Below, piece after piece: positions 6,169 to 13,087 of a stretch of 14,109 bases of DNA. Numbering within the stretch: the stretch's first letter is position 1; each line of letters starts with the position of its first letter. The DNA is from Thioalkalivibrio sp. Lineage in GTDB: Bacteria > Pseudomonadota > Gammaproteobacteria > Ectothiorhodospirales > Ectothiorhodospiraceae. The stretch spans positions 1-14,109 of the forward strand of contig SLHN01000126.1 of assembly GCA_007136145.1 (NCBI GenBank), in the 5' to 3' direction. Under the pieces are notes generated by a model, which did no database searches, was not told the DNA's origin, and saw nothing but the letters and a program-made list of their open reading frames with translations. Both the position numbers and the translations under genes were made by a program.

Positions 6169-7142
6169 GACGACGCTGGCTTCGATCCCTGCTGCGATAC
6201 GTGGTCAGTGGCGCACTACTGCTCACATTGCTGTACTTTCTGGATGCCTCGGAAATCACCAGCCGAATCACCAAACTCGACCTGCGTTGGGTAGCTCTGG
6301 GCCTCATCATTTGCGTGCTGCAGATCATGCTCCTCGCCTGGCGTTGGCGATTCACCGCCGAGCGGCTCGGCGTTGGCATGTCTTATCGACATGCGTTGAG
6401 CGAGTACTACCTTGGCGTGCTTCTGAACCAGTTGCTTCCGGGTGGAATTCTGGGTGATGTCTCGCGCGCCTGGCGCCACGCCGTCTCATCGGCGCGAACG
6501 CGCACAGCGGTCCATGCGGTCATTCTTGAACGACTTATGGTCCAGACGGTGATGGTGGCGGTCGCTGTCGTTTCGGTAATCGCCCTCGCGTCGCGTTGGC
6601 CAGCAGGTGCGGTCTGGGGCTGGTGGGGATTGGGCACACTGCTCGCAATTGCCATCAGCGCAATCATTCTGCGGCTTGCGTCACTGCGGTCGATCATCCG
6701 GCCATTGGGGGCAGACGCGCGTCGCGCTTTCCTGCCCTCCCCGGTATTACTGCTGCAATTCGGGACCGCAACGCTGGTCATGGCCGCCAACCTGATGCTC
6801 TACATCGCCGCCGCGCGCGCTCTGGGCTCGGACATCGCAGTGACGACATTGTTACCACTGATCGCACCGGTGCTGCTGGTGATGATGCTGCCGATCAGTA
6901 TCGCAGGTTGGGGGGTACGCGAGGGTGCAGCCGCCCTCCTCTGGGGATTCAGTGGGCTTGGCGCCGCGGAGGGTGTAGCTATCGCGGTGGCGTATGGTTT
7001 GTTGTTCCTTCTCGCGGCGCTTCCGGGAGTCGTCCCACTGTTAAGCGTGACCCTCCGGTCGGGCAGGGGTTGGTCAGCAATGGAAACAAAGGTCGAACAG
7101 GATATCCTGGCCAAGCACGAAGTGACGACACCGAGGTCGTAA
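6165..7142 (+). CDS. Multi-span membrane protein of the AglD/MprF N-terminal (LPG synthase TM, flippase-like) family
   Basis: 325 residues from GTG 6165, which overlaps the methyltransferase stop as GTGA; the ribosome site is weak, which suggests translational coupling. The frame is open from 6087, but an earlier start would lie inside the methyltransferase. About seven or eight hydrophobic helices are visible (near 11-27, 41-58, 78-92, 120-142, 152-169, 195-218, 229-246 and 268-294). Two family motifs are clear: NQLLPGGILGDVSRAWR at 88-104 and LPISIAGWGVREGA at 242-255. Members of this family include the flippase half of MprF and proteins next to dolichol or polyprenyl glycosyltransferases. 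It probably moves a lipid or lipid-linked product, or exports the pathway product. The last 69 bases overlap the 3' end of the facing reductase gene. Confidence 0.8.
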   Translation: MRRRWLRSLLRYVVSGALLLTLLYFLDASEITSRITKLDLRWVALGLIICVLQIMLLAWRWRFTAERLGVGMSYRHALSEYYLGVLLNQLLPGGILGDVSRAWRHAVSSARTRTAVHAVILERLMVQTVMVAVAVVSVIALASRWPAGAVWGWWGLGTLLAIAISAIILRLASLRSIIRPLGADARRAFLPSPVLLLQFGTATLVMAANLMLYIAAARALGSDIAVTTLLPLIAPVLLVMMLPISIAGWGVREGAAALLWGFSGLGAAEGVAIAVAYGLLFLLAALPGVVPLLSVTLRSGRGWSAMETKVEQDILAKHEVTTPRS

Positions 7143-7880
7143 TGCCTCGCGCAGCGAGTCCACGGGCTCCAGGGTCACCGACGGTCGGCCGGATCCCAGA
7201 AGCATCGGTGCCACCGTCAGATGCAGCCGGTCGAGAACATCCGCTGCCAGGAAGCGGGATACCGTCAGGCCGCCACCCTCGACCAGGACGCGCCGCAGGC
7301 CGCGCGCGGCCAGAACAGCGAGAATTTCCGACGGATCAAAGCCCTCGCCTTCCGTATCCGCTTTCAGCAGGACCGTCTCCACGCCTGCTCGATCGGGTAT
7401 CGATTCCGCACTTCGGCTGCGCAGCCAGAGTGTCGGTGCCAAACCGTCGAGAAACAGCCGTCGATCGTCCGGAACCCGCCCCGTCGGATCCAGAACCACG
7501 CGCACCGGGTGGTCGCCGCGAACGTGGCGCACGGTCAACCGCGGATCGTCGGCGATCACCGTGCCCGCCCCAACGATCACGGCGTCCACCAGAGCACGCA
7601 AGCGATGCAGATGCCGGATATCGTCAGGTCCGGTCACGAAGTGCGAGTCACCGCTCCGTGTCGCAATACGTCCGTCGAGCGTTTGCCCCAACTGGGCGAT
7701 TACCAATGTTTTCGTCGCAACCAGTGGGCCGTAGATCGCCTCCAGTTGTGTCGGTGGTTCAACGTGCGCGACAGAGGGAGGCTGTTCGCCGGAGATCACC
7801 GCTTCCCGACCAGCGCGCACGGCCCCCAGCCGCGTGAGCATCACGTCCCATTGCCGCGTTTCGTTGTCAGTCTCGATCAC
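7074..7880 (-). CDS. Stand-alone RibD C-terminal-type pyrimidine reductase
   Basis: 268 residues from GTG 7880, or 255 from ATG 7841; neither start has a strong ribosome site. Residues 1-55 are an unassigned extension without the HAE and PCxxC zinc motifs of the RibD deaminase domain. The reductase domain follows: VIAQLGQTLDGRIAT at 60-74, LVDAVIVGAGTVIADDPRLT at 97-116 and VLVEGGGLTVSRFL at 198-211, matching the NADPH- and substrate-binding motifs of RibD_C. RibD_C and archaeal ArfC enzymes reduce the ribose of a diaminopyrimidinone ribosyl phosphate to ribityl. Having no deaminase domain and sitting with a PTPS homologue and a creatininase-family gene, it is more likely a pathway-specific enzyme than the housekeeping riboflavin enzyme. 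It faces the flippase gene tail to tail and overlaps it by 69 bases. The GTG lies inside a repeat also present at 8041-8054. Confidence 0.82.
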   Translation of the reverse strand: MIETDNETRQWDVMLTRLGAVRAGREAVISGEQPPSVAHVEPPTQLEAIYGPLVATKTLVIAQLGQTLDGRIATRSGDSHFVTGPDDIRHLHRLRALVDAVIVGAGTVIADDPRLTVRHVRGDHPVRVVLDPTGRVPDDRRLFLDGLAPTLWLRSRSAESIPDRAGVETVLLKADTEGEGFDPSEILAVLAARGLRRVLVEGGGLTVSRFLAADVLDRLHLTVAPMLLGSGRPSVTLEPVDSLREALRPRCRHFVLGQDILFDLCFHC

Positions 7881-8054
7881 GGCACCCTACGCAGGCCCTT
7901 TCGCGCTAACTTTCATGGCACCGGCGGCCACCCCGAACCATGAAATGTCCAAGCGTAAGGTGTCAAAGAGCGCAGCGAATTGCACCGCTCGAGGCTCGGG
8001 GCCCGGGGCCAGCGTGGTTTCGGTGCGGTTCGGCTGCGCCTCACGGCACCCTAC
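7877..8054. repeat. REP-like palindrome and a direct half-copy between the reductase and creatininase genes
   Basis: TCACGGCACCCTAC occurs twice in the same orientation, at 7877-7890 and 8041-8054; similarity continues loosely into the following 20 bases (CTTTC, then TAAC, in both). The right copy is part of an imperfect palindrome at 8022-8050, where GGTGCGGT pairs with ACGGCACC around a short core. On the minus strand this reads GTAGGGTGCCGTGAGGC and on, the style of repetitive extragenic palindromes common in proteobacteria. The left half-copy overlaps the GTG of the reductase. A separate perfect inverted repeat, TTTCATGG (7911-7918) and CCATGAAA (7938-7945), lies between them. No gene is seen in 7881-8107. 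Confidence 0.5.
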
Positions 8055-8107
8055 AGGGGACTTTCACGTTAACGAAATTCGGGATATCGGGACTCCTCAT
8101 ATTCGCC

Positions 8108-8920
8108 TCATATCTGCCCAGGCCGCAGTATCTCGAGTGGAAACACCGCGGTATCGCGGATGACCTCAGCGATCGCGTCGCTGTAATGCGTTACCAGACG
8201 CGAGCCAAGGGCAGCGTTGGCGAGCAATGGGTTGCCGATCGCTCCGTGGGCGTGCAGATCCTGGGTCATCCAGGCGAAGGAAGCCGCGCCCTCCGGACCC
8301 AACTTCTTCATCTCCCGGTCCAGGCGATAGCCCACCGAAACCCCTTCCTTGCAAAGTTCCCTTCGGACCGATCCGGGGGCGAGATGCAGCATCATCGACG
8401 TTTCGATCGCACCGCCATGGAGGCCATGTCGCAACTCACCGGGCGGCAACTCGATGTCATCGGGAAGCGGGAAACGGAAATAACTGCACTTGACCACCAA
8501 CAGGTCGAAATCCCTGCGTAGCCGCAGGCCGGCAAGATCCATCACCTGGCTATTCCCGCCATGGCTGTTGCAGAAAAGTAAACGCCGAACACCGGCTCGA
8601 GCCGTGGCTGCCCCGATTTGCTGGATCATCGCCAGCGCAGTTTCCGGATCAAGGCTCAAGGTGCCTGGAAACGCAGTGTGCTCCATGCTGGTGCCAATTC
8701 CCACGGGAGGCAAAATCAGCACCGCGAAGTCGTCGCCGATCGTCGCCGCCGCGGAATCGAGCAGGCCAAGGCCAATGTCGAGATCGGTGGACAGCGGCAG
8801 GTGTGGCCCATGCTGCTCGATCGCCGCCAGCGGGAGAATTACCACTGGATCACGGGAAATCGCTGCCTCCAGTTCGTACGTCGAGAGATCCTGCCAGCGG
8901 TCGAACCCGATGCGGCTCAT
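8108..8920 (-). CDS. Creatininase-family metal amidohydrolase (ArfB/MftE-type superfamily)
   Basis: 270 residues from ATG 8920, which overlaps the upstream stop as ATGA; AAGGA lies 8 bases before. The metal site of the creatininase superfamily is visible: LPLAAIEQHGPHLPLSTD at 29-46 with Glu35, His37 and Asp46, CNSHGGN at 117-123 with His120, and GLHGGAIETS at 166-175 with Glu173. Members hydrolyse cyclic or formyl amides with zinc, iron or manganese: creatininase, the mycofactocin protein MftE, and archaeal ArfB, which removes formate from the formamidopyrimidine made from GTP on the way to flavins and F420. Next to a RibD_C-type reductase, the ArfB comparison is attractive. Creatine metabolism has no support in the neighbourhood. 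The exact amide is unknown. The gene follows the FkbM methyltransferase in one transcript. Confidence 0.85.
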   Translation of the reverse strand: MSRIGFDRWQDLSTYELEAAISRDPVVILPLAAIEQHGPHLPLSTDLDIGLGLLDSAAATIGDDFAVLILPPVGIGTSMEHTAFPGTLSLDPETALAMIQQIGAATARAGVRRLLFCNSHGGNSQVMDLAGLRLRRDFDLLVVKCSYFRFPLPDDIELPPGELRHGLHGGAIETSMMLHLAPGSVRRELCKEGVSVGYRLDREMKKLGPEGAASFAWMTQDLHAHGAIGNPLLANAALGSRLVTHYSDAIAEVIRDTAVFPLEILRPGQI

Positions 8921-9768
8921 AGTGGCATTCCTTTTGCCGGCTTGCTCCCACCAGTTCCACCCACATCGATGATGGGTTCTGCCGACGCGCCTGCTTCCGA
9001 GACTTTGTCGGCCTGCGGTACCACCAACCGGGCGTAGATATCACCGGAGGGCAATGCATCAGCGCCTTCGTTCAACCACGCCAGCAGGGCTGGAGCCGAC
9101 AACCAGTCGGGAAACAGGAAATGACGCCTTTCACCCTGAACAGCGTTGAATTCGTAAGTGCCCAATGACGTCAGCCGCAGAACTGCCTGCCGGGCAATAT
9201 CCAGCGCTCCATTCACGAACTCCAGAGACAGCGCGGGCAAGGGTTCACTCAACCCCGCAATCACTTCAGCTTCAAACCCCTCTACGTCGATCTTGCAGAA
9301 ATCAGGCATGCCATGTTCCGCGATCAGTTGATCCAGGGTGACGACCCGCACTCGGACGAAATCCTCCCAGGAGACTGTCCTGAACGAAGGGTTGTAATTG
9401 CCCAGGCCTGTCTGCCAGTGACTGGAGAGTGTGGACACGGTCGGGGTTCGTAGACTGACCGCAAGCGTGGCGTCACCCGCATGCTGGCCCACCGCTTCGG
9501 GCCGCAAAACCACACCTGGTCGGGCACCGACCAACCGGCGCAGCCATCGGAACAGGTGCGGTTGCGGTTCCAGCGAGACAACGCGCGCGCCCAAGTTTGA
9601 AAAGGCACGGGTTCGATCACCAAGATGGGCGCCAATGTCGAACACCAGCGCCCCTTCGGACAGGAACGGACGATAGAGCCGGCGCAGGCCTCGCTGGCGT
9701 CCAGGACGCCAGTAAATGACCAGCGAGCGCAGGATCCCCAGCGTACTTTGCCAACTCTCGTTCTTCAC
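8917..9768 (-). CDS. FkbM-family SAM-dependent methyltransferase
   Basis: 283 residues from GTG 9768, with AGGAG a short 4 bases upstream; no better in-frame ATG precedes it. FkbM features are present in order: LVFDIGAHLGDRTRAF at 41-56 (SAM motif I), VVSLEPQP at 63-70, and DFCKIDVEGFEAEVIAGL at 156-173, the family signature. FkbM enzymes O-methylate hydroxyl groups of sugars, polyketides and other natural products. The last 30 residues are Gly- and Ala-rich and probably disordered. It lies 57 bases after galU and overlaps the creatininase gene by ATGA, so it bridges a sugar-nucleotide gene and the pterin-like locus. A second methyltransferase, besides the one at 5362, hints at a doubly methylated product, but its target is unknown. 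Confidence 0.85.
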   Translation of the reverse strand: MKNESWQSTLGILRSLVIYWRPGRQRGLRRLYRPFLSEGALVFDIGAHLGDRTRAFSNLGARVVSLEPQPHLFRWLRRLVGARPGVVLRPEAVGQHAGDATLAVSLRTPTVSTLSSHWQTGLGNYNPSFRTVSWEDFVRVRVVTLDQLIAEHGMPDFCKIDVEGFEAEVIAGLSEPLPALSLEFVNGALDIARQAVLRLTSLGTYEFNAVQGERRHFLFPDWLSAPALLAWLNEGADALPSGDIYARLVVPQADKVSEAGASAEPIIDVGGTGGSKPAKGMPL

Positions 9769-9825
9769 AGGACTCCTGGGTGCAGGTCAGTCCCGTCGCC
9801 AGCCAGCTATGCGCCGGGCTTCCGA

Positions 9826-10716
9826 TCAACCAAAACGGGACCTTAAATAGGCCTCGAAATCGTCCTTGAGTTCCGGGTGTCGCAAGGCGAATTCAACGGT
9901 CGCCTTCAGGTAGCCCTGCTTGCTGCCACAGTCGAAGCGTTCACCCTTGAACTCGTAACCCGTCACCCGCTCTTCCTGAAGGAGACGGTCGATGGCATCG
10001 GTCAACTGGATCTCACCGCCGGCACCTGGTGTCTGCTCGGCCAGAAGTCCGAAGATTCGTGGTGTCAGAATATACCGTCCAACTACAGCAACGTTTGAAG
10101 GGGCATCCTCGGGACGCGGTTTTTCAACAATCCCCCGAACATCCCAAAGGCCTGGCGTATCGGTTGCAACCGGATCGATGACACCATACTTACCCGTCTC
10201 GTCCCCCGGAACTTCCTCGACGCCCAGGACACTGCATTGTGTCCGCTCGAACTGCTCGACCATCTGCGCGAGGGCACCCCCCTCATGACTGACGATCAGA
10301 TCATCGGCAAGGATCACCGCGAACGGTTCGTTCTGTACGATCGGGCGTGCGCAACCCACGGCATGGCCCAGCCCCAGTGCGTCTGCCTGCCGCACGTAGA
10401 CACATGTGACCTCGGGTGGAACGATGTTGCGCACGAGTTCGAGCATGTCGGTCTTGCCCCGCTCGGCCAATTCCGCCTCGAGTTCGTACGCCTTGTCGAA
10501 GTGATCCGGAATGGAGCGCTTGTTCCTCCCGGTAACGAAAACGAGCGTCTCGATGCCCGCGGCAACGGCCTCCTCCGCGGCATACTGAATAAGTGGTTTA
10601 TCAACCACCGGAAGCATTTCCTTCGGATTGGCCTTGGTCGCTGGAAGAAACCGTGTACCCATGCCAGCGACGGGAAAGACGGCCATTCGAATGCGTTGCT
10701 GCGGATTCTTGGTCAT
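9826..10716 (-). CDS. galU: UTP--glucose-1-phosphate uridylyltransferase
   Basis: 296 residues, the usual length. It makes UDP-glucose from UTP and glucose-1-phosphate, a donor for polysaccharides, lipopolysaccharide and glycosyltransferases. The nucleotide loop VAGMGTRFLPATKANPKEML is at 16-35, followed by VDKPLIQYAAEEA; DALGLGHAVGCARP is in the middle, VEKP comes before the C-terminal part, and GGEIQLTDAI and RFDCGSKQGYLKA close it. All are GalU signatures, so the call is firm. The ATG has a modest GAGAG site 3-4 bases upstream. It lies 71 bases after the comEA-like gene and 57 bases before the fkbM-like gene, on the same strand, and may be transcribed with them. Confidence 0.96.
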   Translation of the reverse strand: MTKNPQQRIRMAVFPVAGMGTRFLPATKANPKEMLPVVDKPLIQYAAEEAVAAGIETLVFVTGRNKRSIPDHFDKAYELEAELAERGKTDMLELVRNIVPPEVTCVYVRQADALGLGHAVGCARPIVQNEPFAVILADDLIVSHEGGALAQMVEQFERTQCSVLGVEEVPGDETGKYGVIDPVATDTPGLWDVRGIVEKPRPEDAPSNVAVVGRYILTPRIFGLLAEQTPGAGGEIQLTDAIDRLLQEERVTGYEFKGERFDCGSKQGYLKATVEFALRHPELKDDFEAYLRSRFG

Positions 10717-10747
10717 TCGCTCTCTATTACGATTGATTCATGTTCTT

Positions 10748-10776
10748 GGGGCGAGCCCTGGCAGCGGACCCGCCCC
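10748..10776 (-). terminator. Weak hairpin between the comEA-like gene and galU
   Basis: GGGGCG and CGCCCC arms (10748-10753 and 10771-10776) can form a 6-base-pair stem shortly after the comEA-like stop. The loop is 17 bases and no T run follows on the minus strand, so termination would be partial at best. Confidence 0.3.
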
Positions 10777-10787
10777 GACTCCATGCC

Positions 10788-11048
10788 TTACTCGAAGACG
10801 ATACGATCGAGGTTCATCTCGACTGTTCGTTCACCGATTCCGCTGACGTTCGTGAGTTCCTGCACCGAACGGAATGGACCGTTCTCATCTCGATGGGCCA
10901 CGATGGCCGCCGCTTTGGCGGGTCCGATATTCCCGAGCTGGGAAAGTTCCTCCGCGGATGCCGTGTTCACGTTGACAGGCCCAGCGGCCCAGGCAAACGA
11001 TCCCGTGGTCAGCATCAGGAACAGCGCGGCAAGGATCCATTTTTTCAT
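10788..11048 (-). CDS. ComEA-type secreted helix-hairpin-helix DNA-binding protein
   Basis: 86 residues from ATG 11048, chosen over ATG 11063 because GGAGG lies 8 bases before it and the basic MKKW begins a signal peptide. Signal peptide 1-21 ends FAWA before AGPVNVNTAS. The mature protein is a single double helix-hairpin-helix unit: VNVNTASAEELSQLGNIGP, then AIVAHRDENGPF and LTNVSGIGERTVE. Such short ComEA proteins bind double-stranded DNA in the periplasm and pull it in during natural transformation in Vibrio and Neisseria; in many bacteria their role is untested. It stands alone between pyrF and galU with its own candidate promoter. No other uptake genes are in the window. Confidence 0.88.
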   Translation of the reverse strand: MKKWILAALFLMLTTGSFAWAAGPVNVNTASAEELSQLGNIGPAKAAAIVAHRDENGPFRSVQELTNVSGIGERTVEMNLDRIVFE

Positions 11049-11080
11049 CTTGACAACCTCCATGTTTCGTTAGTTGATAC

Positions 11081-11098
11081 GGTGCCAAGTCCGGCACC
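11081..11098. repeat. Perfect 6-base-pair hairpin upstream of the comEA-like gene
   Basis: GGTGCC (11081-11086) and GGCACC (11093-11098) flank a 6-base loop. It lies between the candidate promoter and the ribosome site, so it may be in the 5' leader of the comEA-like mRNA or act as a weak 3' structure for pyrF. No T run follows. Confidence 0.35.
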
Positions 11099-11104
11099 AA
11101 CGCT

Positions 11105-11134
11105 ATCCTAACCCCGAAACCTATCCCTGGCCAA
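11105..11134 (-). promoter_or_regulatory. Candidate promoter of the comEA-like gene
   Basis: On the minus strand TTGGCC (11134-11129) and TAGGAT (11110-11105) are spaced by 18 bases and lie about 57 bases upstream of the ATG, in the 97-base gap after pyrF. Both boxes match the sigma-70 consensus only partly. Confidence 0.3.
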
Positions 11135-11163
11135 GAGCATTCTTCCTGTCTCTGTTCTGGTAC

Positions 11164-11865
11164 TCAGGTCTCGATCTCCTCCAGGATGGCCGCCACCGCG
11201 GCAGCTGGGTCGGACGCCTGAGTGATCGGCCTCCCGACCACTATGTGGCTGGCACCCGCCCGAAACGCTTCACTCGGGGTGGTCACGCGTTTCTGATCGT
11301 CGGATGCTCCCTTCCGCGGACGAATACCTGGGGTGACCAGCCAAGGCGTGTCACCGAGCTCGCGCCGAAGAATGGCTGCCTCGAGTGCGGAACACACCAA
11401 GCCGTCCAGTCCTGCCCGTGTCACGGCCAGCTCGGCCAGTCTCGACACCTGCTCTCCCGGAGTTCGGTCAATGCCTATCCCACGCAATGTCTCGGCATCA
11501 GTGGACGTGAGTACGGTGACTGCAATCAACCGCGTATCCGGGTGACTCTCGCGGACGGCATCACGCGCCCTGAGCATCATCTCCAGGCCCCCGCTTGCGT
11601 GGACGTTCATCATCCAGACCCCGAGACCCGCCGCGGCACGGCACGCACCGGCCACCGTATTCGGAATATCGTGAAACTTCAGATCGAGAAAGACCCGGAA
11701 TCCCGACGCCTGGAGCGATTCGACCAGCCTGGGACCGGCAGCGACAAAGAGTTCGAATCCGACCTTCACCGCACACGAATCCGGATTCAGTTCACGAGCC
11801 AGACCTTCGGCCATTACGCGATCCGGGAAGTCGAGTGCCACAATCAAGCGAGGGTCACGATTCAT
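11164..11865 (-). CDS. pyrF: Orotidine 5'-phosphate decarboxylase
   Basis: 233 residues from ATG 11865, which overlaps the lapB stop as ATGA and has GAAGG upstream. The frame stays open to 12000, but that part lies inside lapB and carries no family sequence. The enzyme makes UMP from OMP, the last step of pyrimidine synthesis. Catalytic residues are clear: Asp11 in IVALDFPD, Lys34 in AVKVGFELF, and the DLKFHD loop with Asp61, Lys63 and Asp66. VTPGIRP and the phosphate-binding HIVVGRPITQA near the C terminus complete the barrel. The gene order lapB-pyrF is usual in gammaproteobacteria. Confidence 0.96.
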   Translation of the reverse strand: MNRDPRLIVALDFPDRVMAEGLARELNPDSCAVKVGFELFVAAGPRLVESLQASGFRVFLDLKFHDIPNTVAGACRAAAGLGVWMMNVHASGGLEMMLRARDAVRESHPDTRLIAVTVLTSTDAETLRGIGIDRTPGEQVSRLAELAVTRAGLDGLVCSALEAAILRRELGDTPWLVTPGIRPRKGASDDQKRVTTPSEAFRAGASHIVVGRPITQASDPAAAVAAILEEIET

Positions 11866-13079
11866 GCCACACCTTCTTCGTTGAATGTCTGATTCATCGG
11901 CTGATCGAGATCGAGATCCATGCCGCGCAGGGTGTCCCAGCGCCGGCAACTGGGACACTGCCAGACGTGCGCACGTCCCTGATAGCCACAGTTGCTGCAC
12001 TGATACAGCGGCTGGCTGCGCAACTGATCCATCAAGGCTTTTTCAAAGGCCGCGAATTCGCTGCTGTAGGTATGTACCGTAGGCAGGATCTTCATCCACC
12101 GTACCGCCTCGAGCAAACCCGAAGTCGGGACCGGACGCTGGGCAAGAATCCGATGCAATTGCGTCAGAGCCTCGGCCAGACGGTTAGTGCGACGATACAG
12201 ACGCATCAATGCGATGCTCGCCGCCGTGATCTTCTGATCGTTGGCAAGCGTCCGCAGGGTTTCCTCAAGCCGACCGCTCCCCCCTGGGAGACCGGAATTC
12301 AGATGTAGCCGCTCCAGTTTCGGTACCACCAACGTGGCGAGTGCCGGAGTGCGCTCCACCGCCTCGCGCTCCAATCGGATCGAGAGCGCGATATCACCAT
12401 TGCGCTCCGCGACCGCCGCACGCAACAACAGCGCCCGTGACAGTCCCGGGCACAATTCCATCGCTTGATCTACATGCGCCAGGGCTTGGTCGGGACGGTT
12501 GGCTTCCAGTTTTTCGGCGGCCAATTCGCACTCGTAATGCGCAATACGAAGCAAGGCCGAAGCCCCCCCGTGTTCCTTCAGACGCTGACCCACCTCGATT
12601 GCCTGCACCCAATCCCGCTGGGTTTCATAAACATTGCGCAGGCCCTCGAGTGCGCGCGGTGCCACCGAAGGCGAGTCCATCAACTCGCGGAATACGGATT
12701 CCGCTCGATCGAGCACTCCCGCCAGCAGGAAATCCCGGCCCATTTCATACATGGCCTGCGCCCGCTGAGCATCGTTCAACGCGGGGCGTGCGGCGAGATT
12801 CTGATGAATCCGGATGGCACGGTCGACTTCACCACGACGACGAAAGAGACGCCCAATGATAAGGTGCGTTTCAAAGGTCTCATGGTCGATTTCGACGACC
12901 TCGATAAAGGCCTGTAGTGCCCGGTCGGTTTGGTCGTCCAGAAGGTAGCGAACACCCTCGAGATAGCGATCCAGCGGCGGCTCGCGTGCAGTCCGACGGC
13001 GGGCCCGGGCAAAGCGTCCGGCTATCCACCCGCTGGCGGCCGCAACGGGCAGCAGCAGCATAAGCCATTGCCCCGTCAC
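11862..13079 (-). CDS. lapB: Lipopolysaccharide assembly protein B (TPR, rubredoxin-like)
   Basis: 405 residues from GTG 13079, with GAGG 6 bases upstream. Residues 4-22 are a membrane anchor, followed by a basic stretch and a series of TPR helices (about 35-340). The end carries a rubredoxin-like metal knuckle, CSNCGYQ and CPSC, with Cys361, Cys364, Cys375 and Cys378. In E. coli LapB (YciM) works with FtsH to control LpxC breakdown and so lipid A synthesis, at the cytoplasmic face of the inner membrane. It lies 8 bases after ihfB and overlaps pyrF by ATGA. The small gene lapA, usually found between ihfB and lapB, is absent here. Length is close to E. coli LapB (389). Confidence 0.94.
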   Translation of the reverse strand: MTGQWLMLLLPVAAASGWIAGRFARARRRTAREPPLDRYLEGVRYLLDDQTDRALQAFIEVVEIDHETFETHLIIGRLFRRRGEVDRAIRIHQNLAARPALNDAQRAQAMYEMGRDFLLAGVLDRAESVFRELMDSPSVAPRALEGLRNVYETQRDWVQAIEVGQRLKEHGGASALLRIAHYECELAAEKLEANRPDQALAHVDQAMELCPGLSRALLLRAAVAERNGDIALSIRLEREAVERTPALATLVVPKLERLHLNSGLPGGSGRLEETLRTLANDQKITAASIALMRLYRRTNRLAEALTQLHRILAQRPVPTSGLLEAVRWMKILPTVHTYSSEFAAFEKALMDQLRSQPLYQCSNCGYQGRAHVWQCPSCRRWDTLRGMDLDLDQPMNQTFNEEGVA

Positions 13080-13087
13080 CAGCGGCC

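Noticed and set aside
8108..8920. Reading the creatininase-family gene as mycofactocin MftE or creatine metabolism
   Set aside because: No mftA, mftB or mftC and no creatinase or sarcosine oxidase gene is in the window.
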